Source of the DNA: Granulicella arctica
GTDB lineage: Bacteria > Acidobacteriota > Terriglobia > Terriglobales > Acidobacteriaceae
Assembly (NCBI RefSeq): GCF_025685605.1
Contig: NZ_JAGTUT010000001.1
Location: 3,472,001-3,536,000 of the forward strand
Length of the DNA stretch: 64,000 nucleotides
Direction: 5' to 3'
Shown piece by piece: positions 18,031 through 26,790 of this stretch. The translations under genes and the position numbers were made by a program. The notes beneath the pieces were generated by a model. That model was given only the letters and a program-made list of their open reading frames with translations. It was not told where the DNA came from and ran no database searches. Position 1 is the stretch's first letter. Every line of letters starts with the position of its first letter.

Positions 18031-18662
18031 AGGGCAAGCAACTCAGCAGATTTGATCTTCACAATGCCTGCCGACGCTAGAGCTGCATTGGTTTCGTCCA
18101 CCGATCCCGGTAGATCGACTGCGCGGCAGGCATCCTCAATCACAATCGTCTCAAAGCCAGCCGCCTTCCCATCCATGGCCGAGAACCGCACGCAGAAGTC
18201 ATAGGCAAGACCGCAGAGGAAGAGTCGTCGTAATCCCCGTTCCTGCAGGTAGCCTGCCAGACCGGTCACCGTACTGTGATCGTTCTCCAGAAACGCGGAG
18301 TAAGAATCGATATCCACCCGGAAGCCCTTTCGCAAAATCAGCTCAGCCCTCGTCACGTCGAGAGCAGGGTGAAACGCAGCTCCGGCCGAACCCTGCAAGC
18401 AATGATCGGGCCACAGCGCCTGTGGACCATACGGTGCGTCCATCGTCTCGTAAGCCGCGCGTCCGTCATGCGTCGACGCAAAGGAAATATGCCCCGCCGG
18501 GTGCCAGTCCTGCGTCAGCAGAACGTGGTCGAACCGCTTCGCCAGCCGGTTGATAATCGGCACGACAGCATCCCCATCGGCAATCGCCAGCGCGCCGCCG
18601 GGACAGAAGTCGTTCTGAACGTCGATGATGAGAAGAGCGTCAGTAGCGGCGAGCCGATCCAT
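18027..18662 (-). CDS. pncA: Nicotinamidase
   Basis: This 211-residue cysteine hydrolase of the isochorismatase-like fold converts nicotinamide to nicotinic acid in NAD salvage. The triad is visible: Asp14 in LLIIDVQNDFCPGG, Lys in LRKGFRVDIDSYSAF, and the nucleophilic Cys in LCGLAYDFCVRFS. Metal ligands lie in LTQDWHPAGHISFA. The start ATG at 18662 places the catalytic Asp at the usual position; a longer in-frame ATG at 18806 would run into the divergent carboxylase gene. The 3' end overlaps the DUF3592-like gene. Confidence 0.92.
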   Translation of the reverse strand: MDRLAATDALLIIDVQNDFCPGGALAIADGDAVVPIINRLAKRFDHVLLTQDWHPAGHISFASTHDGRAAYETMDAPYGPQALWPDHCLQGSAGAAFHPALDVTRAELILRKGFRVDIDSYSAFLENDHSTVTGLAGYLQERGLRRLFLCGLAYDFCVRFSAMDGKAAGFETIVIEDACRAVDLPGSVDETNAALASAGIVKIKSAELLAL

Positions 18663-18713
18663 GCCGCCAGTATGACACTGTATCGTGCTAAGCTGGCGTG
18701 CTCTGAGGTACGG

Positions 18714-20447
18714 ATGACCGACGAAACGAAGACGACAACCAGGACGATGCGCTCTGTGATCGAAAGCAGGCTCCAGCTTGACGCGCCAAAGTGTCGAGCG
18801 AACCACGACGCTCTCCGCGCCCTGCTCTCGGCAATGCAGCAGGAGCAGGCGGCCATCCAGCTTGGCGGCGGCGCAAAGGCTGCCGATGCGCAGCGGGCGA
18901 AGGGAAGGCTTACGGCCCGCGAGCGGCTGGCCTTGTTGCTCGACGAGGGCTCCAGCTTCCTCGAACTTGGTCTATATGCCGCTCATGGCATGTACGCCGA
19001 GTGGGGCGGGGCACCGGCAGCGGGAGTTGTCGCGGGGATTGGACGAGTCGGCGGCCGCCTCTGCATGATCGTGGCAAACGACGCCACCGTGAAGGCTGGA
19101 GCATTCTTTCCCGCAACCGCCAAGAAGGTGTTGCGCGCGCAGACCATTGCTCTGGAAAACCACATACCAACGCTTTACCTGGTAGATTCGGCAGGCGTCT
19201 TCCTTCCGCTCCAGGACGAGGTCTTTCCCGATGCCGACGACTTCGGGCGGGTCTTCCGGAACAACGCCGTCATGAGCGCGCAGGGCATCCCGCAGATCAC
19301 CGCAATCATGGGCATGTGCGTCGCCGGTGGAGCTTACCTGCCGGTCATGACCGATACGGTGCTCATGACCGAAGGCTCAGGACTCTTCCTCGCCGGGCCA
19401 GCCTTGGTGCAGGCGGCCATCGGCCAGAAGACTCCGGCTGAAGATCTGGGCGGCGCCGCGATGCACGCCGAGATCTCGGGCACGGTCGACTTCAAGGAGC
19501 CAACCGACCAAGCCTGTCTCGAACGCTTGCGGTCGCTGGTCGGTAAACTAGGCGGCCCGCAAAAGTCTCCCTTCAGCGTGATCCCGTATGACGCGGTCGC
19601 AGACGCCCCGAAGTATGACGCAGAGGATCTCTACAGCCTCATCGACCCAATACCCGGCGCAAGCAACATCTACGACATGCACGAAGTGATTGCCCGTCTT
19701 GTCGACCGGAGCGAGTTCGATGAGTACAAGGCGGACTTCGGTCGAACGCTACTCTGCGGCTACGCGCGGATCGGCGGCCACGCCGTCGGTATCGTCGCCA
19801 ACCAGAAGACAAACCAGTCGCAGACCGTCGCCATGGGTCCGCAAGCCGGTACGAAGCGGACAGAGTTCGGCGGTGTCATCTATACCGAAAGTGCCCAGAA
19901 GGCCGCCCGTTTCATCATGGACTGCAACCAGGGCCTCATCCCACTGATCTTTCTACACGACGTCAACGGCTTCATGGTCGGTAAGGATGCCGAATGGTCG
20001 GGCATCATTCGTGCCGGGGCAAAGATGGTCTCGGCTGTCTCGACCAGCGTCGTGCCGAAGATCACCGTCATCGTCGGCGGCAGCTTCGGTGCCGGACACT
20101 ATGCCATGTGTGGCAAGGCCTACGATCCCCGTTTCATCTTCGCGTGGCCCACAGCGCGTTACGCGGTCATGAGCGGAGCCAGCGCGGCGAACACGCTTGT
20201 CGAGATTCGCGTGAAGCAGATGGAGCGAGGCGGCAAGACCATCTCAGACGACGAGCGCAAAGCTCTTTACGATGAAATTCGCGCAAAGTATGAGGCACAG
20301 GCTGACCCACGTTACGGCGCAGCACGCGGCTGGATCGACGCCATGATCGATCCAGCCGAGACCCGCTCGATCCTGATGACGACGCTCGAAGCCTGTGCGC
20401 TGAACCCCGAGGTGGCGAAGTTCAACCCAGGCGTTCTGCAAACCTGA
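18714..20447 (+). CDS. Acyl-CoA carboxylase carboxyltransferase (methylcrotonyl-CoA carboxylase beta type)
   Basis: This 577-residue protein is the carboxyltransferase subunit that moves CO2 from biotin to an acyl-CoA. It has the two crotonase-fold halves. The N-terminal half contains KGRLTARERLALLLDEGS and VAGGAYLPVMTDTVLM; the C-terminal half contains QKAARFIMDCNQ and GSFGAGHYAMCGKAYDPRF. Length and motifs match the methylcrotonyl-CoA carboxylase beta subunit better than the propionyl type, which suggests leucine degradation. The start ATG at 18714 has GAGGT 5 bases upstream. No biotin carboxylase/biotin carrier subunit is encoded in the window. It is divergent from pncA with 51 bases between starts. 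Confidence 0.9.
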   Translation: MTDETKTTTRTMRSVIESRLQLDAPKCRANHDALRALLSAMQQEQAAIQLGGGAKAADAQRAKGRLTARERLALLLDEGSSFLELGLYAAHGMYAEWGGAPAAGVVAGIGRVGGRLCMIVANDATVKAGAFFPATAKKVLRAQTIALENHIPTLYLVDSAGVFLPLQDEVFPDADDFGRVFRNNAVMSAQGIPQITAIMGMCVAGGAYLPVMTDTVLMTEGSGLFLAGPALVQAAIGQKTPAEDLGGAAMHAEISGTVDFKEPTDQACLERLRSLVGKLGGPQKSPFSVIPYDAVADAPKYDAEDLYSLIDPIPGASNIYDMHEVIARLVDRSEFDEYKADFGRTLLCGYARIGGHAVGIVANQKTNQSQTVAMGPQAGTKRTEFGGVIYTESAQKAARFIMDCNQGLIPLIFLHDVNGFMVGKDAEWSGIIRAGAKMVSAVSTSVVPKITVIVGGSFGAGHYAMCGKAYDPRFIFAWPTARYAVMSGASAANTLVEIRVKQMERGGKTISDDERKALYDEIRAKYEAQADPRYGAARGWIDAMIDPAETRSILMTTLEACALNPEVAKFNPGVLQT

Positions 20448-20782
20448 GCGTAGGCACCTCCACATTTCCGTCGGCAACTATTTGACAAATCGAGACCCCA
20501 CCAAGGGCCTCCACTCTCTCAGTGCCCGCTCATGCCTCGTACTTAGCCGTACTTCGGCACACCTAAGTCCGAACCTAACCCACCTGTTTTGAAGACTTTC
20601 GTACTTCAGGTACGGGGGGAGGGGGTACCTCGAAGCCAGCCTCAAAGAGGGTGTGCACGGACGAACACGTGACCACAAGAAAGGTCGAAGTTGAATCGCT
20701 GCGGCTTTCCCGTCGCCTCATGCGTATTCTTACTTCAGACCCCGATTTGATCTCCAACTATCTGCTCCCTTTCAGGAGGATT
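20448..20782. other. Intergenic region holding a dispersed repeat
   Basis: No gene is seen in these 335 bases. The stretch carries several CGTACTT units (20538-20600) and the repeat listed at 20573-20627, then leads into the ribosome site of the M28 peptidase gene. Confidence 0.6.
20573..20627 (+). repeat. Dispersed intergenic repeat type 2, copy 1
   Basis: The block reads ACCTAAC, two bases, ACCTGTTTTGAAGACTTT, a short variable piece, then CAGGTACGGGGGG and GGTA. The same order is found in reverse orientation at 63835-63883. CGTACTT units flank both copies on the same side. The CAGGT/ACCTG ends could pair. No open reading frame is involved, and it looks like a non-coding interspersed element. 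Confidence 0.75.
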
Positions 20783-23041
20783 ATGCGCCGTACTGTTGCT
20801 GTGGCTCTTACGCTTGGCCTTTCGTCTCTATTGCTGGCCCAGGAAACCTCGACTCCCGCATTGCTCGGCTTCAGTGCCGCAACCTCAAGTACCGAGCAGC
20901 AATGGGAGAAGAAGTTCCGCGCCCTTCCCGAGGCCAAACGGATTCACGACAACATGGAACACCTCGCAGCGCATCCGCATCACGTCGGTTCGCCCTATCA
21001 GCGCAAGAACGCAGAATGGGTCATGTCACAGTACAAATCCTGGGGTTGGGACGCGCACATCGAGCAGTTCGACGTGCTCTTTCCCACGCCCAAAGAGCGC
21101 GTCATCGAACTACTGGGTCCAACTCCGTACAAGGCAAAGCTCGACGAGCCTCCACTTCCAGGCGATCCCTACACGAAGGATCGCGCCGATCAGCTTCCCG
21201 GCTACAACATCTACTCGGCCGATGGCGATGTAACCGCCCCGCTGATCTACGCCAACTTCGGCCTTCCAGCCGATTACGAGGAGCTTCGCCGCAACGGCAT
21301 CTCCGTCAAAGGAGCCATCGTCATCACGCGTTATGGCGGTGGTTGGCGCGGACTCAAGCCGAAGCTCGCCTACGAACAAGGCGCTGTCGGCTGCATCATC
21401 TACTCCGATCCGCTCGACGATGGTTACGGAAAAGGCGATGTGCTGCCAAAAGGCCCGATGCGCAACGCAGACGGTATTCAGCGCGGCAGCGTGAGCGATA
21501 CGACGATGTTTGCAGGCGATCCGCTAACGCCCGGAATCGGCTCGGTCCCCGGAGCGAAGCGGCTCAAGATCGAGGACTCACCGGTGATCATGAAGATCCC
21601 GGTTCTGCCAATCGGCTACGGCGATGCGCTCCCTCTACTCTCGTCGCTCGACGGTCGCGTCGTTCCAGCCGCATGGCGCGGAGCGTTGCCAATCACCTAT
21701 CACTTCGGTCCAGGTACAGCGAAGGTCCACCTCAAAGCCACATTCAACTGGGACACTCGTCCCGTGCTGGACGTGATCGCGACCATGAAAGGCTCAGAAG
21801 AGCCCGATGTATGGATCGTCCGCGGCAACCACTACGACGGTTGGGTAAACGGAGCAGATGATCCAATCTCGGGCCAGGCGGCGCTGCTGGAAGAGGCGAG
21901 GTCACTCGGAGAACTGGCGAAGCAGGGCTGGAAGCCGAAGCGAACATTGATCTACGCCGCATGGGACGGTGAAGAGCCAGGTCTCATCGGATCGACCGAA
22001 TGGGCAGAAACACACGCGGATGAACTGAACAAGCACGCAGCGCTCTACATCAACTCGGACGAGAACAACCGCGGCTTCTTCAACGCAGGTGGATCGCACG
22101 CGCTCGAGCAGGTGATCAACGATGTCGCGAAGGACATCACAGATCCAGAGACCAAAACCTCCATCTGGAAGCGCCAGCAAGCGGCCAGGCTGATGGGCGG
22201 TCGCGGCGCAGCAACAGAAGGCGGAGCAAGCCGCGCTGACGTGTTGAAGCGCGCAACGCTCTCGCTCGGCGCAATTGGCAGTGGATCAGACTTCGCGACC
22301 TTCATCGATCACCTCGGCATCGCTTCGGTCAACCTTGGCTTCGGCGGCGAGGATAGCAGCGGAACCTATCACTCAGCCTACGACACGCCTTGGTTTATCG
22401 AGCACTTCGGCGACAAGGACGCACTCTACGGACCAACGATGGCCCAGACAGCAGGCACACTCGTGATGCGAGTAGCCGATGCCGATGTGTTGCCCTATGA
22501 CTTTACGATCCTGACGGAGACCGTGCGTGGCTACAGCACGGAGCTGAAGGCTTTGATAAAGACGATGCAGCGCGATGCGGCAACCCAGAAGCGCAATATG
22601 GATTTGGGCTTGTACGCGCTGATGGCCGATCCTCAGAAGCCGATGGAACTTCCGGTGACGCTGACTTCGCCGCCAGACTATGACTTCACCGCCCTCGATG
22701 CTTCGATCGCATCGCTGGACAAAGCTGCGACTCACTTCCACGAGGCAGAAGCAGGCATGATTACGCTTACCCCGGAAGCGCGTAAAAGCCTCAACGCACA
22801 CCTTGCATTATCAGAGCGGAAGCTCACGAGTGAGGCAGGCTTGCCACGACGTCCGTGGGTGAAGCATGTGCTCTACGCACCGGGAGTCTACACGGGATAC
22901 GGAGCGAAGACCATGCCAGGTATTCGTGAGGCGATTGAAGAAGGTCGATACGACGAGGCGAAGCAGCAGATGACGATCGTGACGAAGGCTCTGAACGACG
23001 AGGCAGCGTACGTGGAAGGAATCGCTTCGAGCGCGAAGTAG
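20783..23041 (+). CDS. Secreted M28 family metallopeptidase (glutamate carboxypeptidase II-like)
   Basis: This 752-residue protein begins with a signal peptide (MRRTVAVALTLGLSSLLLAQ). A protease-associated domain follows (about residues 150-260; GAIVITRYGGG, GAVGCIIYSDP), then the M28 dizinc core: NHYDGWVNGADD (His and Asp ligands), AAWDGEEPGLIGS (catalytic and ligand Glu), NSDENNRG and HSAYDTPW (His). A C-terminal transferrin-receptor-like dimerisation domain completes the layout of the PSMA/NAALADase type. The start ATG at 20783 has AGGAGG 4 bases upstream and places the signal peptide at the N-terminus. It probably acts in the periplasm or outside the cell on peptides. Confidence 0.92.
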   Translation: MRRTVAVALTLGLSSLLLAQETSTPALLGFSAATSSTEQQWEKKFRALPEAKRIHDNMEHLAAHPHHVGSPYQRKNAEWVMSQYKSWGWDAHIEQFDVLFPTPKERVIELLGPTPYKAKLDEPPLPGDPYTKDRADQLPGYNIYSADGDVTAPLIYANFGLPADYEELRRNGISVKGAIVITRYGGGWRGLKPKLAYEQGAVGCIIYSDPLDDGYGKGDVLPKGPMRNADGIQRGSVSDTTMFAGDPLTPGIGSVPGAKRLKIEDSPVIMKIPVLPIGYGDALPLLSSLDGRVVPAAWRGALPITYHFGPGTAKVHLKATFNWDTRPVLDVIATMKGSEEPDVWIVRGNHYDGWVNGADDPISGQAALLEEARSLGELAKQGWKPKRTLIYAAWDGEEPGLIGSTEWAETHADELNKHAALYINSDENNRGFFNAGGSHALEQVINDVAKDITDPETKTSIWKRQQAARLMGGRGAATEGGASRADVLKRATLSLGAIGSGSDFATFIDHLGIASVNLGFGGEDSSGTYHSAYDTPWFIEHFGDKDALYGPTMAQTAGTLVMRVADADVLPYDFTILTETVRGYSTELKALIKTMQRDAATQKRNMDLGLYALMADPQKPMELPVTLTSPPDYDFTALDASIASLDKAATHFHEAEAGMITLTPEARKSLNAHLALSERKLTSEAGLPRRPWVKHVLYAPGVYTGYGAKTMPGIREAIEEGRYDEAKQQMTIVTKALNDEAAYVEGIASSAK

Positions 23042-23188
23042 CTCACGAATACAATTCTGATTGCCGCAATTGTGATGTCAACTTCAGAGCCTAAGCACGC
23101 AGAGCGGCAAGTAGGTTTGTATGCAGCAAAGTTTGTCTGTACAACCCGCCGAATCGAGGCCGTGCCACAAATTCCAGTTTCAAGAGTT

Positions 23189-23217
23189 TTGAGCCGAGTC
23201 CTGCGATGCGGTAAGCT
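23189..23217 (+). promoter_or_regulatory. Promoter of tRNA-Leu
   Basis: TTGAGC (23189-23194) and TAAGCT (23212-23217) are separated by 17 bases, and the tRNA begins 24 bases after the -10 element. The fit to the sigma-70 consensus is moderate and position supports it. Confidence 0.45.
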
Positions 23218-23240
23218 ACTTGAGGCACGACTCACGACGA

Positions 23241-23327
23241 GCCGGGATGGCGGAATCGGCAGACGCAGCGGACTCAAAATCCGCCAAGGGCAACCTTGTG
23301 GGGGTTCAAGTCCCCCTCCCGGCACCA
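23241..23327 (+). tRNA. tRNA-Leu (anticodon CAA), CCA encoded
   Basis: The acceptor arms GCCGGGA and TCCCGGC pair perfectly, with discriminator A and an encoded CCA. The anticodon stem GCGGA/TCCGC encloses the loop CTCAAAA, giving anticodon CAA for UUG codons. A long variable arm (AAGGGCAACCTTG) and the T-arm GGGGGTTCAAGTCCCCC are present, as expected for a class II tRNA. It is followed by a gene remnant and non-coding sequence, a setting often seen downstream of tRNA genes used as integration sites. Confidence 0.97.
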
Positions 23328-23903
23328 AAAATATTAGATTCTAAACATCACAAAATAAACACTTACACGATTGACTTGCGGGTTGACACCTGTCGTCCTG
23401 AGGGCGAGTGACGTCCAAAACGGCCTTCGGTACAGTTACGGTACAGCGCAGCGGAGGCACGACAAAGTCTTCGCCCGCTCCAGTCGTCACCGACCCAGGA
23501 ACATCATCCGGAACAACCAACATCCTCGTCACTGCTACCGCAACGGGGACCATGCACACCGCAACGATCGCTCTGACAGTGCAGTAAAGCAAACCAAGCT
23601 AAGCCGCAAACACTAAAGTCGAGGCAAGCAGAGGATGTTTTGACGCAGGTCTTCCGGCATCCCTGTCTTCCTTGCATTGTCGTCTGTGATTCGATTAAGC
23701 CCTTTGTATCTGCCGCATCGTTCTGATGAAGTCTCCTGAGGCGAAGAGCCTTGGGAGGTCTTGCTTGCTTCAGCAGCGTAACGATCATGCGCAACGCCTG
23801 TAGGCCTGCCGCAAGTCAGCTTTCCGACAACTCCGATATGCATCAGCGCTCGTGCAGGTCCACTCTGGAGAGAGGCGCATCGCCCGTCACCGTTCGAGAC
23901 CTG
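23328..23903. other. Gene-poor stretch downstream of tRNA-Leu
   Basis: Apart from the protein remnant at 23400-23587, no gene, tRNA or clear repeat is seen in these 576 bases. Confidence 0.5.
23400..23587 (+). pseudogene. C-terminal remnant of an extracellular Ig-like (bacterial Big-type) domain protein
   Basis: One frame ending at the TAA at 23585-23587 reads FGTVTVQRSGGTT, a Ser/Thr/Pro-rich piece, then NILVTATATGTMHTATIALTVQ. The alternating Thr/Val beta-strand pattern ending in LTVQ-stop is typical of the last strand of Ig-like domains at the C-termini of large secreted acidobacterial proteins. A TGA lies just upstream in the same frame and no start codon with a ribosome site is seen. 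It is therefore read as a leftover of a larger gene. The domain call is inference from the strand pattern. Confidence 0.4.
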
Positions 23904-25463
23904 CTACCGCTCTGATCTGTCGTTTCTTTGCCATACTTCAGCAGCGTTTGAGAACTGCTTGAGGCGGTGATAGTGCTGACGGATGTATTGGTCATAGGCA
24001 AAGAAGTGATTTTCACCGTATCCGCGTTCCTTGGGGAAAGCCTCATAAAACGACAGCGGGCTCAGCACCAGCAGAGGAATTCGATACGTCTCCATCGCCG
24101 CGATGGACCGGTCAACGTGCTCCGGACGGTAGTACTCCCATGGTCCCGGCGCCTGGATAGGACCCGGAGTCTGCAGGCCCAGAGGAAGCGACATCGCCGC
24201 AATGCCGAGGTAAGGATCACCGGAGTGCGTATGTTCGGCCATCCAGAGATAGAGATCGTATTTGTAACGATCGGAGATCGCGGTACGTCCTGCGGAAAGA
24301 TCGAGATAGTACCAATGGCTCTCCTGCTGCCTAATCGCCAGTAAGAGGGCGATAGCCAACGATAGTGCCACGGTCGTCTGGCCAAACAGCCGGTACCAGC
24401 CGCTGGATTGGGCGATGAGCCACGCGAGAAGAATCGTCGCCGGGAAACATACAGCCGAGGCCCGCATCATGGACAGGCTTGGCACGATGCCGAGGAACAT
24501 GGCCAGCCCGATAATCGTGATAAGAATGAGCCGATCGCTTACCTGCGGGGGAGCACGCTTCAGCTTCGGAGAGAGCAGCAGGACGGCATAGACCAGGGGC
24601 ACCACGAGGTAGAGGTAAATTACCACCACCCACTTCAGCAGGCCGGGGTGGCTGCCGAGATCCACCAAAGGCGAGCGCCAGTCCTGCCCTGGGGTGGTGG
24701 AGTAAAAGCGCAGCGGAAAGAGGACGACCCATCTCCACCACTCTCGAAGTCCAAGTTGCTGCATGTAGTACCCGTTGATAGCCAGGAAACTAGCCAGCGC
24801 CGTTGCGCAGAGGACAGCGCATCCCCTCCATGCTGTGCTTCTTGGCACGCCAGACCGCCGCGAACGCCACACCACGTAGATGAGGAAGCCCGCCGTGACC
24901 AGGGCTCCTTTGCTCTGCGTAAAACTGGCAGCGATGCCGCAGAGGAGACCGCCAACGGCCACTCGCGGCAATGCGATCCCACGGAGCAGGACCACAAGAG
25001 CGGCAAGGGTGGCCACCGTGCTGAACCAGTGATGAGTAGCATCCAATCCGCCGAAGAGGCCAAGGCCCAGAGCCAAGAGGCCCGGCGCCCATACGAATCT
25101 GCTGCGCAGAATACTGCCTGCTGCAAGCGTAGTAAGCAGAACCACGACACCGGCAAGGCAGTCCATCAACAGGTTCGGAATCCAGAGGCGTATGCCGAAA
25201 AGATGAAACAGCACAGTGTAGACGAGGTCGGTGCCGGCCGGCATCAGCTCGAAAAAATCCCGATAGGGCATCTGCCCAGAGATCATTCTTGCGCCGTTGG
25301 TCGCGTACAGCAGCTGATCTCCCCAAAGCATCACCGGGGTATGGAAGAGGACAAAGTTCCGGAGATAGCAGAGGACGAAGGTCAGGACGGCCAGCGCCGC
25401 AGCGATCCCCCATGGACGTGTGGGATCATCGGGTTCGACGAAAGCCGAACTCATCACGCGCAT
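23904..25463 (-). CDS. Polytopic GT-C type glycosyltransferase-like membrane protein
   Basis: This 519-residue protein has a short cytoplasmic N-terminus, about eleven hydrophobic helices in the first 390 residues and a soluble C-terminal domain. The first external loop contains WGDQLLYATNGARM and MPYRDFFELMPAGTDLVY. This is similar to GT39/ArnT-like enzymes, in which an acidic residue in this loop acts in catalysis with polyprenyl-phosphate sugars. The specific donor and acceptor are unknown. A small membrane protein gene ends 8 bases upstream, so the two are probably co-transcribed. The start at 25463 is one of two near ATGs (the other at 25454). Confidence 0.75.
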   Translation of the reverse strand: MRVMSSAFVEPDDPTRPWGIAAALAVLTFVLCYLRNFVLFHTPVMLWGDQLLYATNGARMISGQMPYRDFFELMPAGTDLVYTVLFHLFGIRLWIPNLLMDCLAGVVVLLTTLAAGSILRSRFVWAPGLLALGLGLFGGLDATHHWFSTVATLAALVVLLRGIALPRVAVGGLLCGIAASFTQSKGALVTAGFLIYVVWRSRRSGVPRSTAWRGCAVLCATALASFLAINGYYMQQLGLREWWRWVVLFPLRFYSTTPGQDWRSPLVDLGSHPGLLKWVVVIYLYLVVPLVYAVLLLSPKLKRAPPQVSDRLILITIIGLAMFLGIVPSLSMMRASAVCFPATILLAWLIAQSSGWYRLFGQTTVALSLAIALLLAIRQQESHWYYLDLSAGRTAISDRYKYDLYLWMAEHTHSGDPYLGIAAMSLPLGLQTPGPIQAPGPWEYYRPEHVDRSIAAMETYRIPLLVLSPLSFYEAFPKERGYGENHFFAYDQYIRQHYHRLKQFSNAAEVWQRNDRSER

Positions 25464-25470
25464 CCTTCGA

Positions 25471-25701
25471 TTAGCTGTCTGCGCCTGTTGATTTGAGGCT
25501 CGCCAGCGTCGCGATTGCTGCTATCAGGCAAACGATTGATAGTCCTATACAAAAACCAGTGCCCATGAAGTAAGGCGGGTCACTCAGACGATGTGCCTGC
25601 CGCAACGGGAGCAATGCAAGGGTCGGAAAAGTGGCCAGGATTGTTCCACACGCTGCCAACAAAACTGTCCGACGACGTCTCGATGAAAGCGGCTTCCTCA
25701 T
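25471..25701 (-). CDS. Small hypothetical membrane protein
   Basis: This 76-residue protein has an Arg-rich N-terminus (MRKPLSSRRRRTV) followed by two hydrophobic helices (LLAACGTILATFPTLALLPL and GTGFCIGLSIVCLIAAIATLA). It lies 8 bases upstream of the GT-C type gene and probably shares its transcript. No family is recognised. Confidence 0.55.
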   Translation of the reverse strand: MRKPLSSRRRRTVLLAACGTILATFPTLALLPLRQAHRLSDPPYFMGTGFCIGLSIVCLIAAIATLASLKSTGADS

Positions 25702-25872
25702 GGCGATACCCTACCACCGAATCCTCGTCAAGGCGAGAAGCTCAAGCTCTCGTTGGGTGAAGTTAACCGCGAATGCGAGTTCAACCCGCGGCCCTTTCGG
25801 CGACGCCTGATCCCACTCAGGTGGAGACGACATGTTGCCGTCTCCGCCCGGAAGAACCCAACATGAAACCTG

Positions 25873-26067
25873 TCACTCCCCATACTGAAACACCTCCTCG
25901 ATCCGCTTGCCGAACAGCTTTGCAATCCGAAAGGCCAGCGGTAGCGAAGGATCGTACTTTCCCGTCTCAATCGCATTCACGCTCTGCCGCGAAACCTCCA
26001 GCTTCTCCGCCAGAAACGCCTGCGACCATCCATGCTCCGCGCGTAGGTCCTTCAGCCGGTTATGCAT
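25873..26067 (-). CDS. Small XRE-family helix-turn-helix regulator (YozG-like)
   Basis: These 64 residues are almost entirely one Cro/C1 helix-turn-helix domain: RLKDLRAEHGWSQAFLAEKL, VSRQSVNAIETGKYDPSLP and LAFRIAKLFGKRIEEVFQ. Proteins of this size and sequence usually repress their own operon together with a co-encoded membrane protein. The start overlaps the upstream membrane protein gene by 8 bases, which indicates coupled translation. Confidence 0.88.
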   Translation of the reverse strand: MHNRLKDLRAEHGWSQAFLAEKLEVSRQSVNAIETGKYDPSLPLAFRIAKLFGKRIEEVFQYGE

Positions 26068-26485
26068 CGTCCCGCACCCGGTTCCGGATCCACTGCACCA
26101 TCTTCGTCAGCCCCATCGCCGCACAGAAAATCACAAACGCTACAAATGGTTCCAGCGGACTCGCCTTGGCAAACGCCCGCAGAAAATCGTTGACCAGCAG
26201 CGTGATCAACAGGGCAGCCGTGCCAATCAGCAACGACTGCATCGTCATCAGCCGCTGATACTCATCCGTCTCGTCGCTCAGGTACTTCGCCAACCGAGCC
26301 ACCATCCCCACCAGCGGAATCGTTGGCACCAGGGACCAGAAGTACAACCAGAACACGCCGTCCGGCACATGATGCTTCACGCACCATGCCGAAAGAAAAA
26401 TGAGCAATCCGTACACAATGCCCAACGCCATTGAATCCCGCCGATACGTCTTATACGCCTTAGTATTTGCCTTGAAGAACAACAT
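26060..26485 (-). CDS. Small multi-spanning membrane protein paired with an XRE regulator
   Basis: From the ATG at 26485, which has GGAGGTG 3 bases upstream, the protein has 141 residues; a TTG 12 bases earlier lies in the ribosome site and is rejected. Four hydrophobic helices are visible (LGIVYGLLIFLSAW, FWLYFWSLVPTIPLVGMV, LLIGTAALLITLLV, FVAFVIFCAAMGL). It overlaps the XRE gene by 8 bases. Such pairs are common, and the membrane protein may modulate the regulator; this is inference. Confidence 0.7.
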   Translation of the reverse strand: MLFFKANTKAYKTYRRDSMALGIVYGLLIFLSAWCVKHHVPDGVFWLYFWSLVPTIPLVGMVARLAKYLSDETDEYQRLMTMQSLLIGTAALLITLLVNDFLRAFAKASPLEPFVAFVIFCAAMGLTKMVQWIRNRVRDDA

Positions 26486-26511
26486 GATCACCTCCAATTA
26501 GTGACAAGCAA

Positions 26512-26541
26512 ACTTTACGTCAAGCTTCCTTGTCATGTCAA
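26512..26541 (-). promoter_or_regulatory. Promoter for the membrane protein/XRE pair
   Basis: On the minus strand TTGACA (26541-26536) is followed after 18 bases by TAAAGT (26517-26512), about 27 bases before the start codon. A second TTGAC lies between the two boxes, giving a tandem TTGAC spacing that could also serve as a repressor site. Confidence 0.35.
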
Positions 26542-26790
26542 GGGTGCTTTACTAAATATCTGATAAATTTCCTCTGCCCTTCAACTGCGCGACACTTAGT
26601 CGTGCAGGATGGAGCCTCCTGGAGTCATGGATTCAGTAACTTTCAACATGTTTCCGAAGACGCAGTTTCGCGGGCACCATTGCCTGACAGGTCGCGATTG
26701 GTCACGACTGAAGACCGGCCCGGCTGGATCTGCAGCAGCGTTAAACAGATCAGACAGGGACCCAAGTCAACATCACCGCATCCTCTCTTT

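Noticed and set aside
24408..25496. Open frame of 362 codons on the plus strand
   Set aside because: It lies antisense to the GT-C type membrane protein, has low-complexity charged composition and no family; it is a shadow of the real gene.
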